A program made the position numbers and the translations under genes. Of a stretch of DNA of 64,000 bases, positions 17,548-27,221 are shown piece after piece. Origin of the DNA: Streptomyces celluloflavus (GTDB lineage: Bacteria; Actinomycetota; Actinomycetes; Streptomycetales; Streptomycetaceae); assembly GCA_000720995.1 (NCBI GenBank), contig JOEL01000060.1:1-64000 (forward strand), written 5' to 3'. Each line of letters opens with the position of its first letter. Positions within the stretch are counted from its first letter, which is position 1. A model generated the notes under the pieces. That model searched no databases. It saw only the letters and a program-made list of their open reading frames with translations, and had not been told where the DNA came from.

Positions 17548-18810
17548 TCAGCCCCGCCCGCCGTCGCCCCAGCCGCTACCCCAGCCGCTGCCGCTGCCGC
17601 TCTGATCGCTACCGCTATCGCTATCGCTCCGATCGCCGTCGCCCCGGCGCCCGCCGCCTCCCTGTCCATGTCCCCGTCCCCGTCCCCCGTCACCGAGTCT
17701 CAGCGTGTGCCGCTGCATCAGCCGGGAGATGTCCTTCCCGGTGACGATCCCCACCAGCTGCCCCGCCTCCACGACGAGGATGCGCATGCCCGTACTCAGG
17801 CGGATCTTGTCGAGTGCCGCGCTCAGCAGCTCGTCCGGAGCGGCGACCGCGCACTGGGACAGCGGAGTCGCCACCTCGCGCACCCGCAGCGACTCCCGGC
17901 GCGCTCCCGGTACCGCCGCGAGCCTGCGGAGCTGCACGATTCCGCTGGGCCGGCCTTCGAAGTCGAGCAGCGGCAGCGCGGAATGGTGCGACTTCACGGC
18001 CACCTCGTCGATGAACCGCTGGGCGGTCAGCCAGTCGGCCCCGGTCGCCACCGGGCTCGACATCGCATCGGCCACCCGCACCCCTCGCAGCGCGGTGTCG
18101 AGCGTCGTACGCCGCCGTTCCGACGCGGCGGCGAGCATGATGAACAGGCCGACGAAGACGAGCCACAGCCCGCTCGCCGCACCCCGCAGGACCGATATCC
18201 AGCCGACGGCCACCAGCAGCACGCCCATGACCTGGCCGCTCCGGGAAGCCGCCAGATCCGCACGTTCCCGGTCTCCGGTGCGCCACCACAGCAACGCCTG
18301 CACCACCCGTCCCCCGTCCAGCGGTACGGCGGGCAGCAGGTTGAACACGCCCAGGAACAGGTTCGCCCAGCCGAGCCACACCAGGACGACGGCGGGCACC
18401 GACCAGCCGGACAGCGCGTGCAGCCCGATCGCCGCACCGACCGCGGCACCCCCGATGACCAGGCTGGTGAGCGGCCCGCTGACCGCCACCAGGAACGCCG
18501 CCGCGGCGGTCTGCGGCCGCCCCATCCGCGTCATCCCGCCCAGCGCCCACAGCGTCACGTCCTCGACGTCGATCTTCTTCCAGCGGGCGGTCGCGGCGTG
18601 CGCCGTCTCGTGGAGCAGCAGGCTGCCCATGAGCAGCACGGCCCCCACGACACCGGCGAGGGCGTATACGGCGTCCGAGCGCCCCGGAGTCCACAGGGGC
18701 AGGGTCTCCCGGCCGAGCCCGTACGCGAACAGCACCACCAGCAGCGGCACACTCCAGTGCATCCGCAGGGGCACCCCGACAACACGTCCGACACGGACCG
18801 AGCCGTTCAT
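17548..18810 (-). CDS. Site-2-protease-family membrane metalloprotease with CBS domains
   Basis: The 420-residue protein has about six membrane helices. The zinc motif HETAH is at 67-71 and the second S2P motif FNLLPAVPLDGGRV is near 157-169. From about 245 two CBS domains follow (VADAMSSPVATGADWLTAQRFID and VREVATPLSQCAVAAPDELLSAALDKI), which usually bind adenine nucleotides. The C-terminal 35 residues are a Gly/Asp/Ser-rich tail. Relatives cleave membrane-anchored regulators inside the bilayer. Here CBS domains imply control by energy state, but the substrate is unknown. Confidence 0.85.
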   Translation of the reverse strand: MNGSVRVGRVVGVPLRMHWSVPLLVVLFAYGLGRETLPLWTPGRSDAVYALAGVVGAVLLMGSLLLHETAHAATARWKKIDVEDVTLWALGGMTRMGRPQTAAAAFLVAVSGPLTSLVIGGAAVGAAIGLHALSGWSVPAVVLVWLGWANLFLGVFNLLPAVPLDGGRVVQALLWWRTGDRERADLAASRSGQVMGVLLVAVGWISVLRGAASGLWLVFVGLFIMLAAASERRRTTLDTALRGVRVADAMSSPVATGADWLTAQRFIDEVAVKSHHSALPLLDFEGRPSGIVQLRRLAAVPGARRESLRVREVATPLSQCAVAAPDELLSAALDKIRLSTGMRILVVEAGQLVGIVTGKDISRLMQRHTLRLGDGGRGRGHGQGGGGRRGDGDRSDSDSGSDQSGSGSGWGSGWGDGGRG

Positions 18811-19178
18811 CGTCGTCTCCCGCCCGCTCGGCGCCCGGCCCCTCCGAGCAGGACCTCGCGACCTGCACTCCGTGGACCGGGCAGCACGGCACTCACCACA
18901 ATTGTCACTCGCGCGGCCGCAGGCGGTAGGCCGACGTCATTGGGAACCGTGCCGCGCCCGGCGGGCCAGCGCTTTTCCGCCGCATCCCGGCGTTTTCCAC
19001 AGCTTCCCGCCGCTTTTCGCGCTGCCACGTCGACGTCGGTGATCTCCGCTCCGGCACCTCGCCACGCGAGTCGGTAGACGCCCGGGTACGCACCTGGGCA
19101 CCTGCGCACGCGCCCGGGAACCCACCCCATCCGGACCGGACGTATCTACGCTGGACGTATCGGGGGCTGAACGTACAG
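18811..19178. other. 368-bp gap, nothing identified
   Basis: The gap lies between the divergent protease and small-protein genes, so it must hold two promoters. I see no gene. An ACGCCCGGGTACGCACCTGGG region around 19079 shows only weak inverted symmetry. Confidence 0.3.
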
Positions 19179-19214
19179 ACGGCACTACGGACGGCACTAC
19201 GGACAGCACTACGG
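19179..19214 (+). repeat. Three 12-bp tandem repeats directly upstream of a start codon
   Basis: ACGGCACTACGG occurs at 19179-19190 and 19191-19202 and as ACAGCACTACGG at 19203-19214. The last copy merges into the GGGAGG ribosome site of the gene at 19225. Confidence 0.7.
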
Positions 19215-19224
19215 GAGGTGCGTC

Positions 19225-19518
19225 ATGGCCACGGGCCGGAGCCACCACTTCCACCTGGACCTGGGTGACCACTCGGTCACCGTGAACATCGGACCCGGCA
19301 GCGACGGAGAGATAGAGCTCCTGGTCAACGGCAAAGTCGTCGCCTACCAGAAGGAACACGGCCCCGGCGTGACCCTCCTGACCGGCGAACTACCCGACGA
19401 ACCCGCCCGCCCCTTCCGGGTCCGCGTACGCGAACCACACCTCATCCCGTCCGGCCCCCGCTCCACCCTGGAGCTGAACGGCGTGGAACAGCCGATGCCG
19501 GAGCGGTCGCTGCTTTGA
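19225..19518 (+). CDS. Small beta-rich conserved hypothetical protein
   Basis: The 97-residue product begins MATGRSHHFHLDLGDHSVTVNIGPGSDGEIELLVNGKVVAYQKE. Alternating hydrophobic residues suggest a beta sandwich; it lacks cysteines, a signal peptide and membrane helices. GGGAGG ends 6 bases before the ATG. Copy-number change in the adjoining 12-bp repeats would move upstream promoter elements relative to this start. The family was not recognised. Confidence 0.65.
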   Translation: MATGRSHHFHLDLGDHSVTVNIGPGSDGEIELLVNGKVVAYQKEHGPGVTLLTGELPDEPARPFRVRVREPHLIPSGPRSTLELNGVEQPMPERSLL

Positions 19519-19635
19519 GCTTTGCGGGGGGGCCGGCTGCGGGGGGCGCGGCGTTGTGTGCGCCCGGCGGGGTCGCTCCTCGCACCGCAAGCGGACTGGT
19601 CTCCGGCGTCGTGCTCACTTACGTTGGTAGCGAAC

Positions 19636-19727
19636 CTGCTCCCTGCGCATGCGGGGATGGTCCTTAGGGCGGGCAGTGGTGCACCAGCACTGGTACACGT
19701 CATCCCCGCGCCTGCGGGGCTTCTCCC
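19636..19727. CRISPR. Degenerate CRISPR unit (two decayed type I-E repeats) upstream of cas operon
   Basis: Positions 19636-19664 and 19699-19727 each match 22 of 29 bases of the main array repeat, including the TGCGGGG core at the same offset. They are separated by 34 bp, close to the 32-33 bp spacers of the main array. This looks like a fossil repeat-spacer-repeat on the cas3 side of the locus. Confidence 0.55.
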
Positions 19728-20020
19728 CGCCGACGAGGCTTCTCTCCCTGAGGGCTTCAACCTTCGCAACTAGGGAGACCACTGCTGAACTTCGAAGAAC
19801 CCAGGCACTTGAAGATCGCTAAGCGAACAGGGACGCCAAGATCTTCAGCCAAAGCCAGGACAGACCAACGCTCCACCCCCTACCGTCTGATGAGTACGCA
19901 GCGGCACGGGCGGATCGCAGCCTCGCGCCGGATCGACCACGCCCGAAGGCAGCCGATCCGTCACGGCGAGGGCAAGGCGCCGGCCGCATCCTCACAGTGC
20001 TCAGCACCCAAGGAGAGATC

Positions 20021-20206
20021 TTGTTAGGCAACATCGCCCACGACGATCAGGACGGCGGGCGTTCCGCCGACGTCCTTCAGCTGCTCATGGCCCTGGTCGC
20101 GGCAGGGCCCTTCACGCCCTCACCCCTCGCACCGTGGGTCTGGGGTATCGCAGTGATCGTGGTGGTGGTACTGGTCGTCCCCGGGGCGAGGAAGTGCCGC
20201 AGCTGA
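20021..20206 (+). CDS. Putative 61-residue single-span membrane protein
   Basis: The frame begins at TTG 20021, 4 bases after AGGAGA, and ends with a hydrophobic helix WVWGIAVIVVVVLVVPG followed by a basic ARKCRS tail. It lies 245 bp upstream of the Cas3-Cse1 gene in the same direction. A small protein is plausible from the ribosome site and helix; there is no recognised family and the non-ATG start keeps confidence low. The remaining sequence between 19728 and 20451 shows no other gene. Confidence 0.35.
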   Translation: MLGNIAHDDQDGGRSADVLQLLMALVAAGPFTPSPLAPWVWGIAVIVVVVLVVPGARKCRS

Positions 20207-20451
20207 GCAGCACAGCCCCATTGCGGCCGACACACTCGTAACACCTGAACCACTGCGGGCACGGATACGGGCACAGGTACGACGCCGGTCGGCAGTCACC
20301 GTCGGGGTGGCTGCCGACCGCGCGAGGGGGTGTGGGGGTGAGCGCCGAGTGAAGCGCTCGCCTGACCCCGGGGCAGATGTGATCACTTGCAGCCATCTTC
20401 TTTCGAACAATGCTCTTTTTCGGAACACCGATCACCGGCGGGGGCCCAACC

Positions 20452-23400
20452 ATGTCCAATACGCCTATGAATCAGGATCGCCCCGCGCCCGGGGCGCCCT
20501 TCGATCACCTGTCCGTCGCCGCACGCCTGGCCTGGGGCAAGTACGAGCGGCGGACCGATGAATGGCTGCCATTGTGGAGACACATGGCGGACAGCGCTGC
20601 GGTCGCGGGGAAATTGTGGGACGAGTGGGTTCCCGGCAACGTCAAGGCGCTCGTCGCCGAGGTGCTGCCGGGCGGGGCGGACGACGCGCGCCGGGTCGCG
20701 GTCTACCTTGCGTGTGTACATGACATAGGTAAGTGCTCGCCCGCCTTCGCCTGCCAGGTGGACGGCCTCTCGGACCGTATGCGTGCAGCGGGCCTGGATA
20801 TGCCGTATCAGAAGCAGTTCGGCACCGATCGGCGCATGGCACCGCACGGACTGGCCGGTCAACTGCTGCTCCAGGAGTGGCTCGCCGAGCAATTCGGGTG
20901 GAGCGGCAGGGCCTCCGGGCAGTTCGCCGTCGTGGCCGGCGGGCACCACGGGACGCCCCCGGACCACCAGCAGATCCATGACCTCCGCCTGCATCCCCGC
21001 TTGCTCCGCACCCCGGGGGCGAGCGAGAGCAACTGGCGTGCGGTGCAGTACGAGTTACTGGATGCCTGCGCGCGGGCCGCCGGGGTGGCGGACCGGTTCC
21101 CGCACTGGCGGTCCGTGCGCCTGCCGCAACCGGTGCAGGTGGTGCTGACCGCTGTGGTGATCGTCTCCGACTGGATAGCCAGTTCGGCCGAGTTGTTTCC
21201 GTACGACCCGTCCTCGTGGTCACAGCCGGACGGGTCCGGAGAGGCACGGCGTCTCGCGGCCGCCTGGGCAGGGCTCGACCTGCCGGGGCCCTGGGTGCCG
21301 GGCGAACCAGCCGGTACCGCCGCCGAGTTGTTCACGGCCCGGTTCGATCTGCCGGACGGTGCGGTGATCAGGCCGGTGCAGGAGGCAGCCGTACGGATGG
21401 CGCGGCAGCTGCCCGCCGGCGGGCTGCTGATCATCGAAGCGCCCATGGGCGAGGGCAAGACGGAGGCGGCCTTCGCGGCGGCGGAGATCCTGGCGGCCCG
21501 GACCGGGGCCGGCGGCTGCCTGGTGGCGCTGCCGACCCGGGCCACGGGAGACGCCATGTTCCCCCGCCTGCTGAACTGGCTGGCGCACCTGCCCTCGGAC
21601 GGTCCCCGGTCCGTCGTCCTGGCCCACGCCAAGTCCGCGCTCAACGAGGTCTGGGCAGGGCTGATGCGAGCCGGCCACCGGACGATCGCCGCGGTCGAAC
21701 CGGACAGCCCGGACGCGGTCCCGCCCCCCGGACGGGCCCAGCGCTCCAGTCCCGCCGGGCTGCACGCGCACCAGTGGCTGCGGGGACGGAAGAAGGCGCT
21801 GCTCGCCTCGTTCGCCGTGGGCACCATCGACCAGGTGCTCTTCGCGGGACTCAAGAGCCGGCATCTGGCGCTGCGGCACCTCGCCGTCGCGGGCAAGGTC
21901 GTCATCATCGACGAAGTCCACGCCTACGACGCCTATATGAACGCGTATCTGGACCGGGTACTGGAGTGGCTGGCCGCCTACCGGGTGCCCGTGGTGCTGC
22001 TCTCCGCGACCCTGCCCGCGGGCCGGCGGCGGGAGCTGGCCGCGGCGTACGCCGGGGAGGCCGACGCCGGGCACGCCAGGAGCGGGGACGACGGTGATGC
22101 GCTGGACGTACCCGACGACGCCTATCCGCTGATCACCGCCGTGGCACCCGGCGCCCCGGTTCTGGCGGCGCGGCCGCCGGCCGCCTCGGGACGCCGTACC
22201 GAGGTCGCGCTGGAGCGGCTGGACGACGAACTGGCCTCCCTGGTGCGTCGGCTGGACGACGAACTGCGCGACGGGGGCTGCGCGTTGGTGGTGCGCAATA
22301 CCGTCGACCGGGTGCTGGAGGCGGCCGAGCGGCTGCGGGACCACTTCGGCGCGGACGCGGTGACCGTGGCGCACTCCCGGTTCCTGGCGGCCGACCGGGC
22401 CCGCAAGGACACCGAACTGCGGACGCGTTTCGGCCCCGGCGGCGAGCGCCCCGCCGGCCCGCACATCGTCGTGGCCAGCCAGGTGGTCGAACAGTCGCTG
22501 GACATCGACTTCGATCTGCTGGTCACCGATCTGGCTCCGGTGGACCTCGTCCTCCAGCGCATGGGACGGCTGCACCGCCATCCGCGCCCGCGCCCGGTCC
22601 GGCTGGCGCAGGCCCGCTGCCTCGTGACCGGCGTGGACTGGCAGGCCGACCCGCCCCGGCCCGTACCCGGCTCACTCGGCGTCTACCAGGGGCCGCACAC
22701 CCTGCTGCGGGCGCTCGCCGTCCTCGGCCCGCACCTGGACGGTGCGCCGCTCGTACTGCCGGACCACATCAGCCCACTGGTCCAGAGCGCCTACGGGGAC
22801 GGGCCGGTCGGCCCCGAGCACTGGGCCACCGACCTGGCCGACAGCCGTCACGCGTATCTGACCCGGCTCGCCGGGAAACGGGAGCGCGCCGAGGTGTTCC
22901 GGCTCGGCCCCGTACGCCGGGCGGGGCGGCCGGTATTCGGCTGGCTGGACGCGAACGCCGGAGACGTGGACGACAGCCGCACCGGCCGGGCCCAGGTACG
23001 GGACAGCGACGAGAGCCTGGAGGTCCTGGTCGTCCAACGGCAGCAGGACGGCGGGCTGACCACCGTCGGCTGGCTGGACGGCGGGCGGGGCGGTCTGGCG
23101 CTGCCGGAGCATGCCCCGCCGACGCGCCGGGCCGCCGAGGCCGTCGCCGCGAGCGCGCTGACCCTGCCCTGGCAGTTCTCCAAGCCGTGGGCGATCGACC
23201 GGACCATCGCAGAGCTGGAAAGATTCCTGGTTCCGGCCTGGCAGGTGAAGGAATGTCCTTGGCTGGCAGGCGAGTTGCTGCTGGTTCTCGACGAGGATTG
23301 TCAGACCCGTCTGTCAGGCTTCGACCTCCGATACAGCCGTGCCGACGGACTCGTGGTGACACCTGTCGGCGAACAGGAGGCAAAGGTGCTGAATCCCCCG

Positions 23401-25194
23401 CCGCCGCCCTTACCGTCCCCCTCGTTCGACCTGATCTCCCGGCCCTGGCTGCCGGCGCAGCGCCTGGACGGGACGACGGTGGAGCTGTCGCTGCTGGAGG
23501 TCTTCGCGCGGGCGGACGAGCTGCGGCGCCTGGTGGGTGATCTGCCCACGCAAGAATTCGCGCTGTTCAGGTTGCTGCTGGCGATCCTCCACGACGCGGT
23601 GGAGGGGCCCGTGGAGCTGGCGGACTGGGAGGAACTGTGGGAGTCGGCGGACCCCTTCGCGGCCGTACCGGGCTACCTCGACCGGCACCGCGAAAGGTTC
23701 GACCTACTCGCCGCGGAGCGGCCGTTCTTCCAGGTGGCGGGGTTGCATACGGCGAAGAACGAGGTCGCCTCGCTGAACCGCATCGTCGCCGACGTGCCGA
23801 ACGGCGAACCGTTCTTCGCCATGCGCCGGCCCAGCGTGGACCGGCTAGGTCTCGCCGAAGCGGCCCGGTGGCTGGTGCACGCACACGCCTTCGACCCGTC
23901 CGGCATCAAGTCCGGGATGACGGGCGACGATCGGGCCAAGGGCGGCAAGGTCTACCCGCAGGGCGTCGGCTGGGCCGGCAATCTCGGCGGCGTCCTCGCG
24001 GAGGGCCGCACCCTGCGCGACACGCTGCTGCTGAACCTGATCGCGACGGACGAGGACATCCTGACGACGGACCGGAAGCAGGATCTGCCGGCCTGGCGCC
24101 GCGATCCGCCCGGTCCCGGACCGTCTCCGGCGGACCCGTCCATCCGCCGTCCCACCGGCCCGCGTGACCTCTACACCTGGCAGTCCCGGCGCCTGCTGCT
24201 GCACACCGAGGACGACACCGTCACCGGGGTCGTCCTCGGCTACGGAGATCCGCTCGCCCCGCACGACCGCTGGATGTCGGAGCCCATGACGGGCTGGCGG
24301 CGCAGCCCGGCGCAGGAGAAGAAGCAGGGACGTCCCTTGGTCTACCTGCCGCAGCAGCATGATCCCGCCCGCGCCGCCTGGCGGGGCCTGGCGAGCCTGC
24401 TCTTCGCCCAGCAGTCGGACACCGGCGATACCGGGCGGGGGACCGCGCAGAGCCTGCCGCCGGGCGTGGTGAAGTGGCTCGCCCTGCTCACCACCGAGGG
24501 GGTGCTCCCCGAGGACTCGCTCATCCGTACCCGCCTCATCGGGGCGGTGTACGGGACCCAGCAGTCCGTGGTGGACGAGGTGGTCGACGACGGGGTCACA
24601 CTGCCTGTCGTACTGCTCCACGAGGAGCACCCGGTCTACGGCGCGACGGCGGTCGCCGCGGTCGCGGACGCCGAACAGGGGGTGACCGCGCTGGGACATC
24701 TCGCGGGCAATCTGGCGCGCGCCACCGGCTCGGAGCCATCCCCGGCCACTGCGGCCGCCCGGGACCTGGGGTTCGGGGCACTCGACGGTCCGTACCGGCA
24801 GTGGCTGCGGGCACTGGGAGAGCATGCCGACCCGGATGCGGCTCGGGCCGAATGGCGGACCACCGCGCACCGCGTCATCCGCGGTCTCGGCCGGCAGCTG
24901 CTCGACACCGCGGGACCGGCCGCCGCGGAGGGGCGGATCACCGAGGTACCCGGAATCGGCAGACGGTGGGTCGATGACTCCCGCGCCGACCTGTGGTTCC
25001 GGAGCCGCCTGAACAAGGTGCTGCCAACAGCGGAACCACGCCCTCGGGAGCAGCCGCAGGGGCCTTCTCCGGAACAGCCTTCGGGGCGTTCCCCGGGACA
25101 GGAGGCCGTCTCACCGGACTCGCCCCCGGACCCGCCGTCCGCAGAGCCCCCGGACACCCACCCCGACGAGAACCCCCCGGAGCCTCCCGTATGA
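20452..25194 (+). CDS. cas3-cse1: Cas3-Cse1 (Cas3-Cas8e/CasA) fusion protein, type I-E CRISPR
   Basis: The 1580-residue protein joins the nuclease-helicase and the large Cascade subunit. An HD nuclease part has H44 (HMADSAA) and H91-D92 (CVHDIGK). The helicase has Walker A MGEGKTEAAF (about 333-342), DEVHAYDAY (about 486), LLSATLP and QRMGRLHRH. A Cse1 domain starts near residue 985 (FDLISRPWLPAQRLDG) and runs to about 1525, followed by a Pro/Ser-rich tail. Cse1 recognises the PAM and recruits Cas3; natural fusions of this type are known in Streptomyces relatives. ATG 20452 follows a GGCGGGGG stretch; an in-frame ATG at 20410 is less likely. It overlaps cse2 by 4 bp. Confidence 0.92.
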   Translation: MSNTPMNQDRPAPGAPFDHLSVAARLAWGKYERRTDEWLPLWRHMADSAAVAGKLWDEWVPGNVKALVAEVLPGGADDARRVAVYLACVHDIGKCSPAFACQVDGLSDRMRAAGLDMPYQKQFGTDRRMAPHGLAGQLLLQEWLAEQFGWSGRASGQFAVVAGGHHGTPPDHQQIHDLRLHPRLLRTPGASESNWRAVQYELLDACARAAGVADRFPHWRSVRLPQPVQVVLTAVVIVSDWIASSAELFPYDPSSWSQPDGSGEARRLAAAWAGLDLPGPWVPGEPAGTAAELFTARFDLPDGAVIRPVQEAAVRMARQLPAGGLLIIEAPMGEGKTEAAFAAAEILAARTGAGGCLVALPTRATGDAMFPRLLNWLAHLPSDGPRSVVLAHAKSALNEVWAGLMRAGHRTIAAVEPDSPDAVPPPGRAQRSSPAGLHAHQWLRGRKKALLASFAVGTIDQVLFAGLKSRHLALRHLAVAGKVVIIDEVHAYDAYMNAYLDRVLEWLAAYRVPVVLLSATLPAGRRRELAAAYAGEADAGHARSGDDGDALDVPDDAYPLITAVAPGAPVLAARPPAASGRRTEVALERLDDELASLVRRLDDELRDGGCALVVRNTVDRVLEAAERLRDHFGADAVTVAHSRFLAADRARKDTELRTRFGPGGERPAGPHIVVASQVVEQSLDIDFDLLVTDLAPVDLVLQRMGRLHRHPRPRPVRLAQARCLVTGVDWQADPPRPVPGSLGVYQGPHTLLRALAVLGPHLDGAPLVLPDHISPLVQSAYGDGPVGPEHWATDLADSRHAYLTRLAGKRERAEVFRLGPVRRAGRPVFGWLDANAGDVDDSRTGRAQVRDSDESLEVLVVQRQQDGGLTTVGWLDGGRGGLALPEHAPPTRRAAEAVAASALTLPWQFSKPWAIDRTIAELERFLVPAWQVKECPWLAGELLLVLDEDCQTRLSGFDLRYSRADGLVVTPVGEQEAKVLNPPPPPLPSPSFDLISRPWLPAQRLDGTTVELSLLEVFARADELRRLVGDLPTQEFALFRLLLAILHDAVEGPVELADWEELWESADPFAAVPGYLDRHRERFDLLAAERPFFQVAGLHTAKNEVASLNRIVADVPNGEPFFAMRRPSVDRLGLAEAARWLVHAHAFDPSGIKSGMTGDDRAKGGKVYPQGVGWAGNLGGVLAEGRTLRDTLLLNLIATDEDILTTDRKQDLPAWRRDPPGPGPSPADPSIRRPTGPRDLYTWQSRRLLLHTEDDTVTGVVLGYGDPLAPHDRWMSEPMTGWRRSPAQEKKQGRPLVYLPQQHDPARAAWRGLASLLFAQQSDTGDTGRGTAQSLPPGVVKWLALLTTEGVLPEDSLIRTRLIGAVYGTQQSVVDEVVDDGVTLPVVLLHEEHPVYGATAVAAVADAEQGVTALGHLAGNLARATGSEPSPATAAARDLGFGALDGPYRQWLRALGEHADPDAARAEWRTTAHRVIRGLGRQLLDTAGPAAAEGRITEVPGIGRRWVDDSRADLWFRSRLNKVLPTAEPRPREQPQGPSPEQPSGRSPGQEAVSPDSPPDPPSAEPPDTHPDENPPEPPV

Positions 25195-25946
25195 CCAGCA
25201 CCGCTCAACGGCCCGAACCCGCGCGGCCGGCCGGTTCCGCCCCGTCCGCCCCCCGCCGTTCCCTCGCTCCGGCCGGACAGGCCACCGCCCGCTGCATCCT
25301 GCGGCTCCAGCACCAGTACCGCCAGGACAACCCCGCCGCCGTGTCGAACCTCGCCAGGCTGCGGCGCGGTGCCGGACGGACCGCACACACGGTCCAGGAC
25401 CACTGGGGGCTCGGCGGGCTGGAGGAGCTGGCCGACATCCTCGCGGACGGCCGGACCCCCGTACGCCGTGAGCATGCCGAAGAGGCGGTATATCTGGCCG
25501 TGACGCTCTGGGCCCTCCACCAGCAGTCCGTCCGGGACGGCGATATGCACCGCCCCAAGTGGACCTTGGGACGCGCGGTCCGCACCCTCATGCAGGAGAA
25601 GAGCGGGGCCGGCCCTGACGACGAACTGAACGACCCGCTCCGCAAACGGCTCGTCCGTGTCGGTACCGCCGAATCGATCGAATCGATTGCCGTACGGCTA
25701 CGGGAAATCGTCCTGCTGCTCCGGGGCGCGCAGGTGCCGCTCGACTACGGGCGACTGGCCGACCAGCTCTACCGCTGGCAATCGCGGACGGAACGCGCCG
25801 CCGTACGGCGGGAGTGGGGCCGGGAATTCCATCTCGCGCCGCGCACCGGCAAAAGCGCGTCACCTGGCAAGGAAGGCCGAAACGACGTCATCGACCCGTC
25901 CTTGGACCCTGACGGGGAAGACGACGACTACGGCCCCGGGGAGTGA
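25191..25946 (+). CDS. cse2: Cse2/CasB, Cascade small subunit
   Basis: The 251-residue basic, helical protein has the Cse2 pattern: NPAAVSNLARLRRGAG, ALHQQSVRDGDMHRPKWTLGRAVRTLM, RKRLVRVGTAESIESIAVRLREIVLLLRGAQVPLDYGRLADQLYRWQ. Two copies form the belly of type I-E Cascade and hold the displaced DNA strand. ATG 25191 overlaps the cas3-cse1 stop (ATGA), indicating translational coupling. The Asp/Gly-rich C-terminal extension (about 215-251) is dispensable-looking. There is a 63-bp gap to cas7e. Confidence 0.9.
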   Translation: MTSTAQRPEPARPAGSAPSAPRRSLAPAGQATARCILRLQHQYRQDNPAAVSNLARLRRGAGRTAHTVQDHWGLGGLEELADILADGRTPVRREHAEEAVYLAVTLWALHQQSVRDGDMHRPKWTLGRAVRTLMQEKSGAGPDDELNDPLRKRLVRVGTAESIESIAVRLREIVLLLRGAQVPLDYGRLADQLYRWQSRTERAAVRREWGREFHLAPRTGKSASPGKEGRNDVIDPSLDPDGEDDDYGPGE

Positions 25947-26009
25947 ACTCCCCCACCGACCATGAATTCTTTATCTCCCGCACTGACCGCGAAAAGGAAC
26001 TGAGCGTTC

Positions 26010-27221
26010 GTGACCAGGACCATTCTCGATATCCATATCCTCCAGACCGTTCCGCCGAGCAACCTCAACCGGGACGACACCGGAACTCCCAAATCGGCCG
26101 TCTACGGCGGTGTGCGGCGGGCCCGCGTCTCCAGTCAGGCGTGGAAACGCGCCACGCGCCGGGCGTTCGTCGACCTGCTCGACACATCCGAGCTGGGTGT
26201 CCGGACGAAGAAGGTCGCCGAGGTACTGGCCGAGCGCATTACCGCCCTCGACCCGTCGCTGTCCAAGACCGCGGCGTGGGAGCTCGCCGCGGAGACCATG
26301 CGCGCGGCGACCGGCTCCAAGATCGAGGTCCCCAAGCGCAAGACCAAGGACAAGGAAAAGGAAGGCGGGGAGAGCGAAACCGCTCCTGAATCCGCGTATT
26401 TGATGTTCCTGAGCGGGCGCCAGATCAACGCTCTCGCCGGACTGGCGGTCGAGGGCGCAGAGGACGGAGACCTCAATTCACTCAAGGAGTTCCTCAAGGT
26501 AAAGGAGAACAAGGCGCGCGCCCGGCAGTTGGCCGACACCGGGCACTCGGTGGACATCGCCCTTTTCGGCCGTATGGTCGCCGACTCGACCGACCTCAAT
26601 GTGGATGCGGCCGCCCAGGTGGCGCACGCACTGAGCGTTCACCCGGTGGAAGTGGAGTCGGACTACTTCACCGCCGTCGACGACAGGAACACCGACGCCG
26701 AAATGGGCGCCGGCATGATCGGCTCCGTTGATTTCAACTCGGCGACCCTCTACCGCTACGCCGCGGTCGACGTCGACCGGCTCCAGGAGAACCTCGGCGC
26801 CGGCCTGCGCGAGGACCGGTCGTCCGCCGAACCCACCCGGCGTGCCGTGGCCGCCTTCCTCGAAGGTTTCATCACCTCGCTGCCCACCGGAAAGATCAAC
26901 ACCTTCGGCAACCACACACTGCCCGCCGCGGTGGTCGTCAAGCTCCGTTCCCGGCGTCCGATCAGCTTCGTCGCCGCGTTCGAGGAGCCGGTAGCGGCAG
27001 GCGAGGCGGGCGGCTTCCTGCGGCAGAGCTGCGAACAGCTCGCGAAGCACGTACCCGATCTGGAGAGCAAGTACGGGCTCACCGCCGGCGGGCAGAGCTG
27101 GGTGCTGCGGGTCGGCGAGGAGACCGAGGCGCTCGCCGCCCTCGGCACCGAGGTGACGCTGCCCGGCCTGGTGGCGGCCGTGGGGGACGCCGTGGCCGCC
27201 CGGCTGGAGCCCGAGGCATGA
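26010..27221 (+). CDS. cas7: Cas7e/Cse4/CasC, Cascade backbone subunit
   Basis: The 403-residue protein begins TILDIHILQTVPPSNLNRDDTGTPKSAVYGGVRRARVSSQAWKRATRRAF, the signature start of Cas7e. GSVDFNSATLYRYAAVDVDRL and LEGFITSLPTGKINTFGNHTLP are also typical. Six copies coat the crRNA spacer. A Lys/Glu-rich insert lies around 110-125. The GTG at 26010 has AAGGAA about 10 bases upstream. It overlaps cas5 by 4 bp. Confidence 0.93.
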   Translation: MTRTILDIHILQTVPPSNLNRDDTGTPKSAVYGGVRRARVSSQAWKRATRRAFVDLLDTSELGVRTKKVAEVLAERITALDPSLSKTAAWELAAETMRAATGSKIEVPKRKTKDKEKEGGESETAPESAYLMFLSGRQINALAGLAVEGAEDGDLNSLKEFLKVKENKARARQLADTGHSVDIALFGRMVADSTDLNVDAAAQVAHALSVHPVEVESDYFTAVDDRNTDAEMGAGMIGSVDFNSATLYRYAAVDVDRLQENLGAGLREDRSSAEPTRRAVAAFLEGFITSLPTGKINTFGNHTLPAAVVVKLRSRRPISFVAAFEEPVAAGEAGGFLRQSCEQLAKHVPDLESKYGLTAGGQSWVLRVGEETEALAALGTEVTLPGLVAAVGDAVAARLEPEA

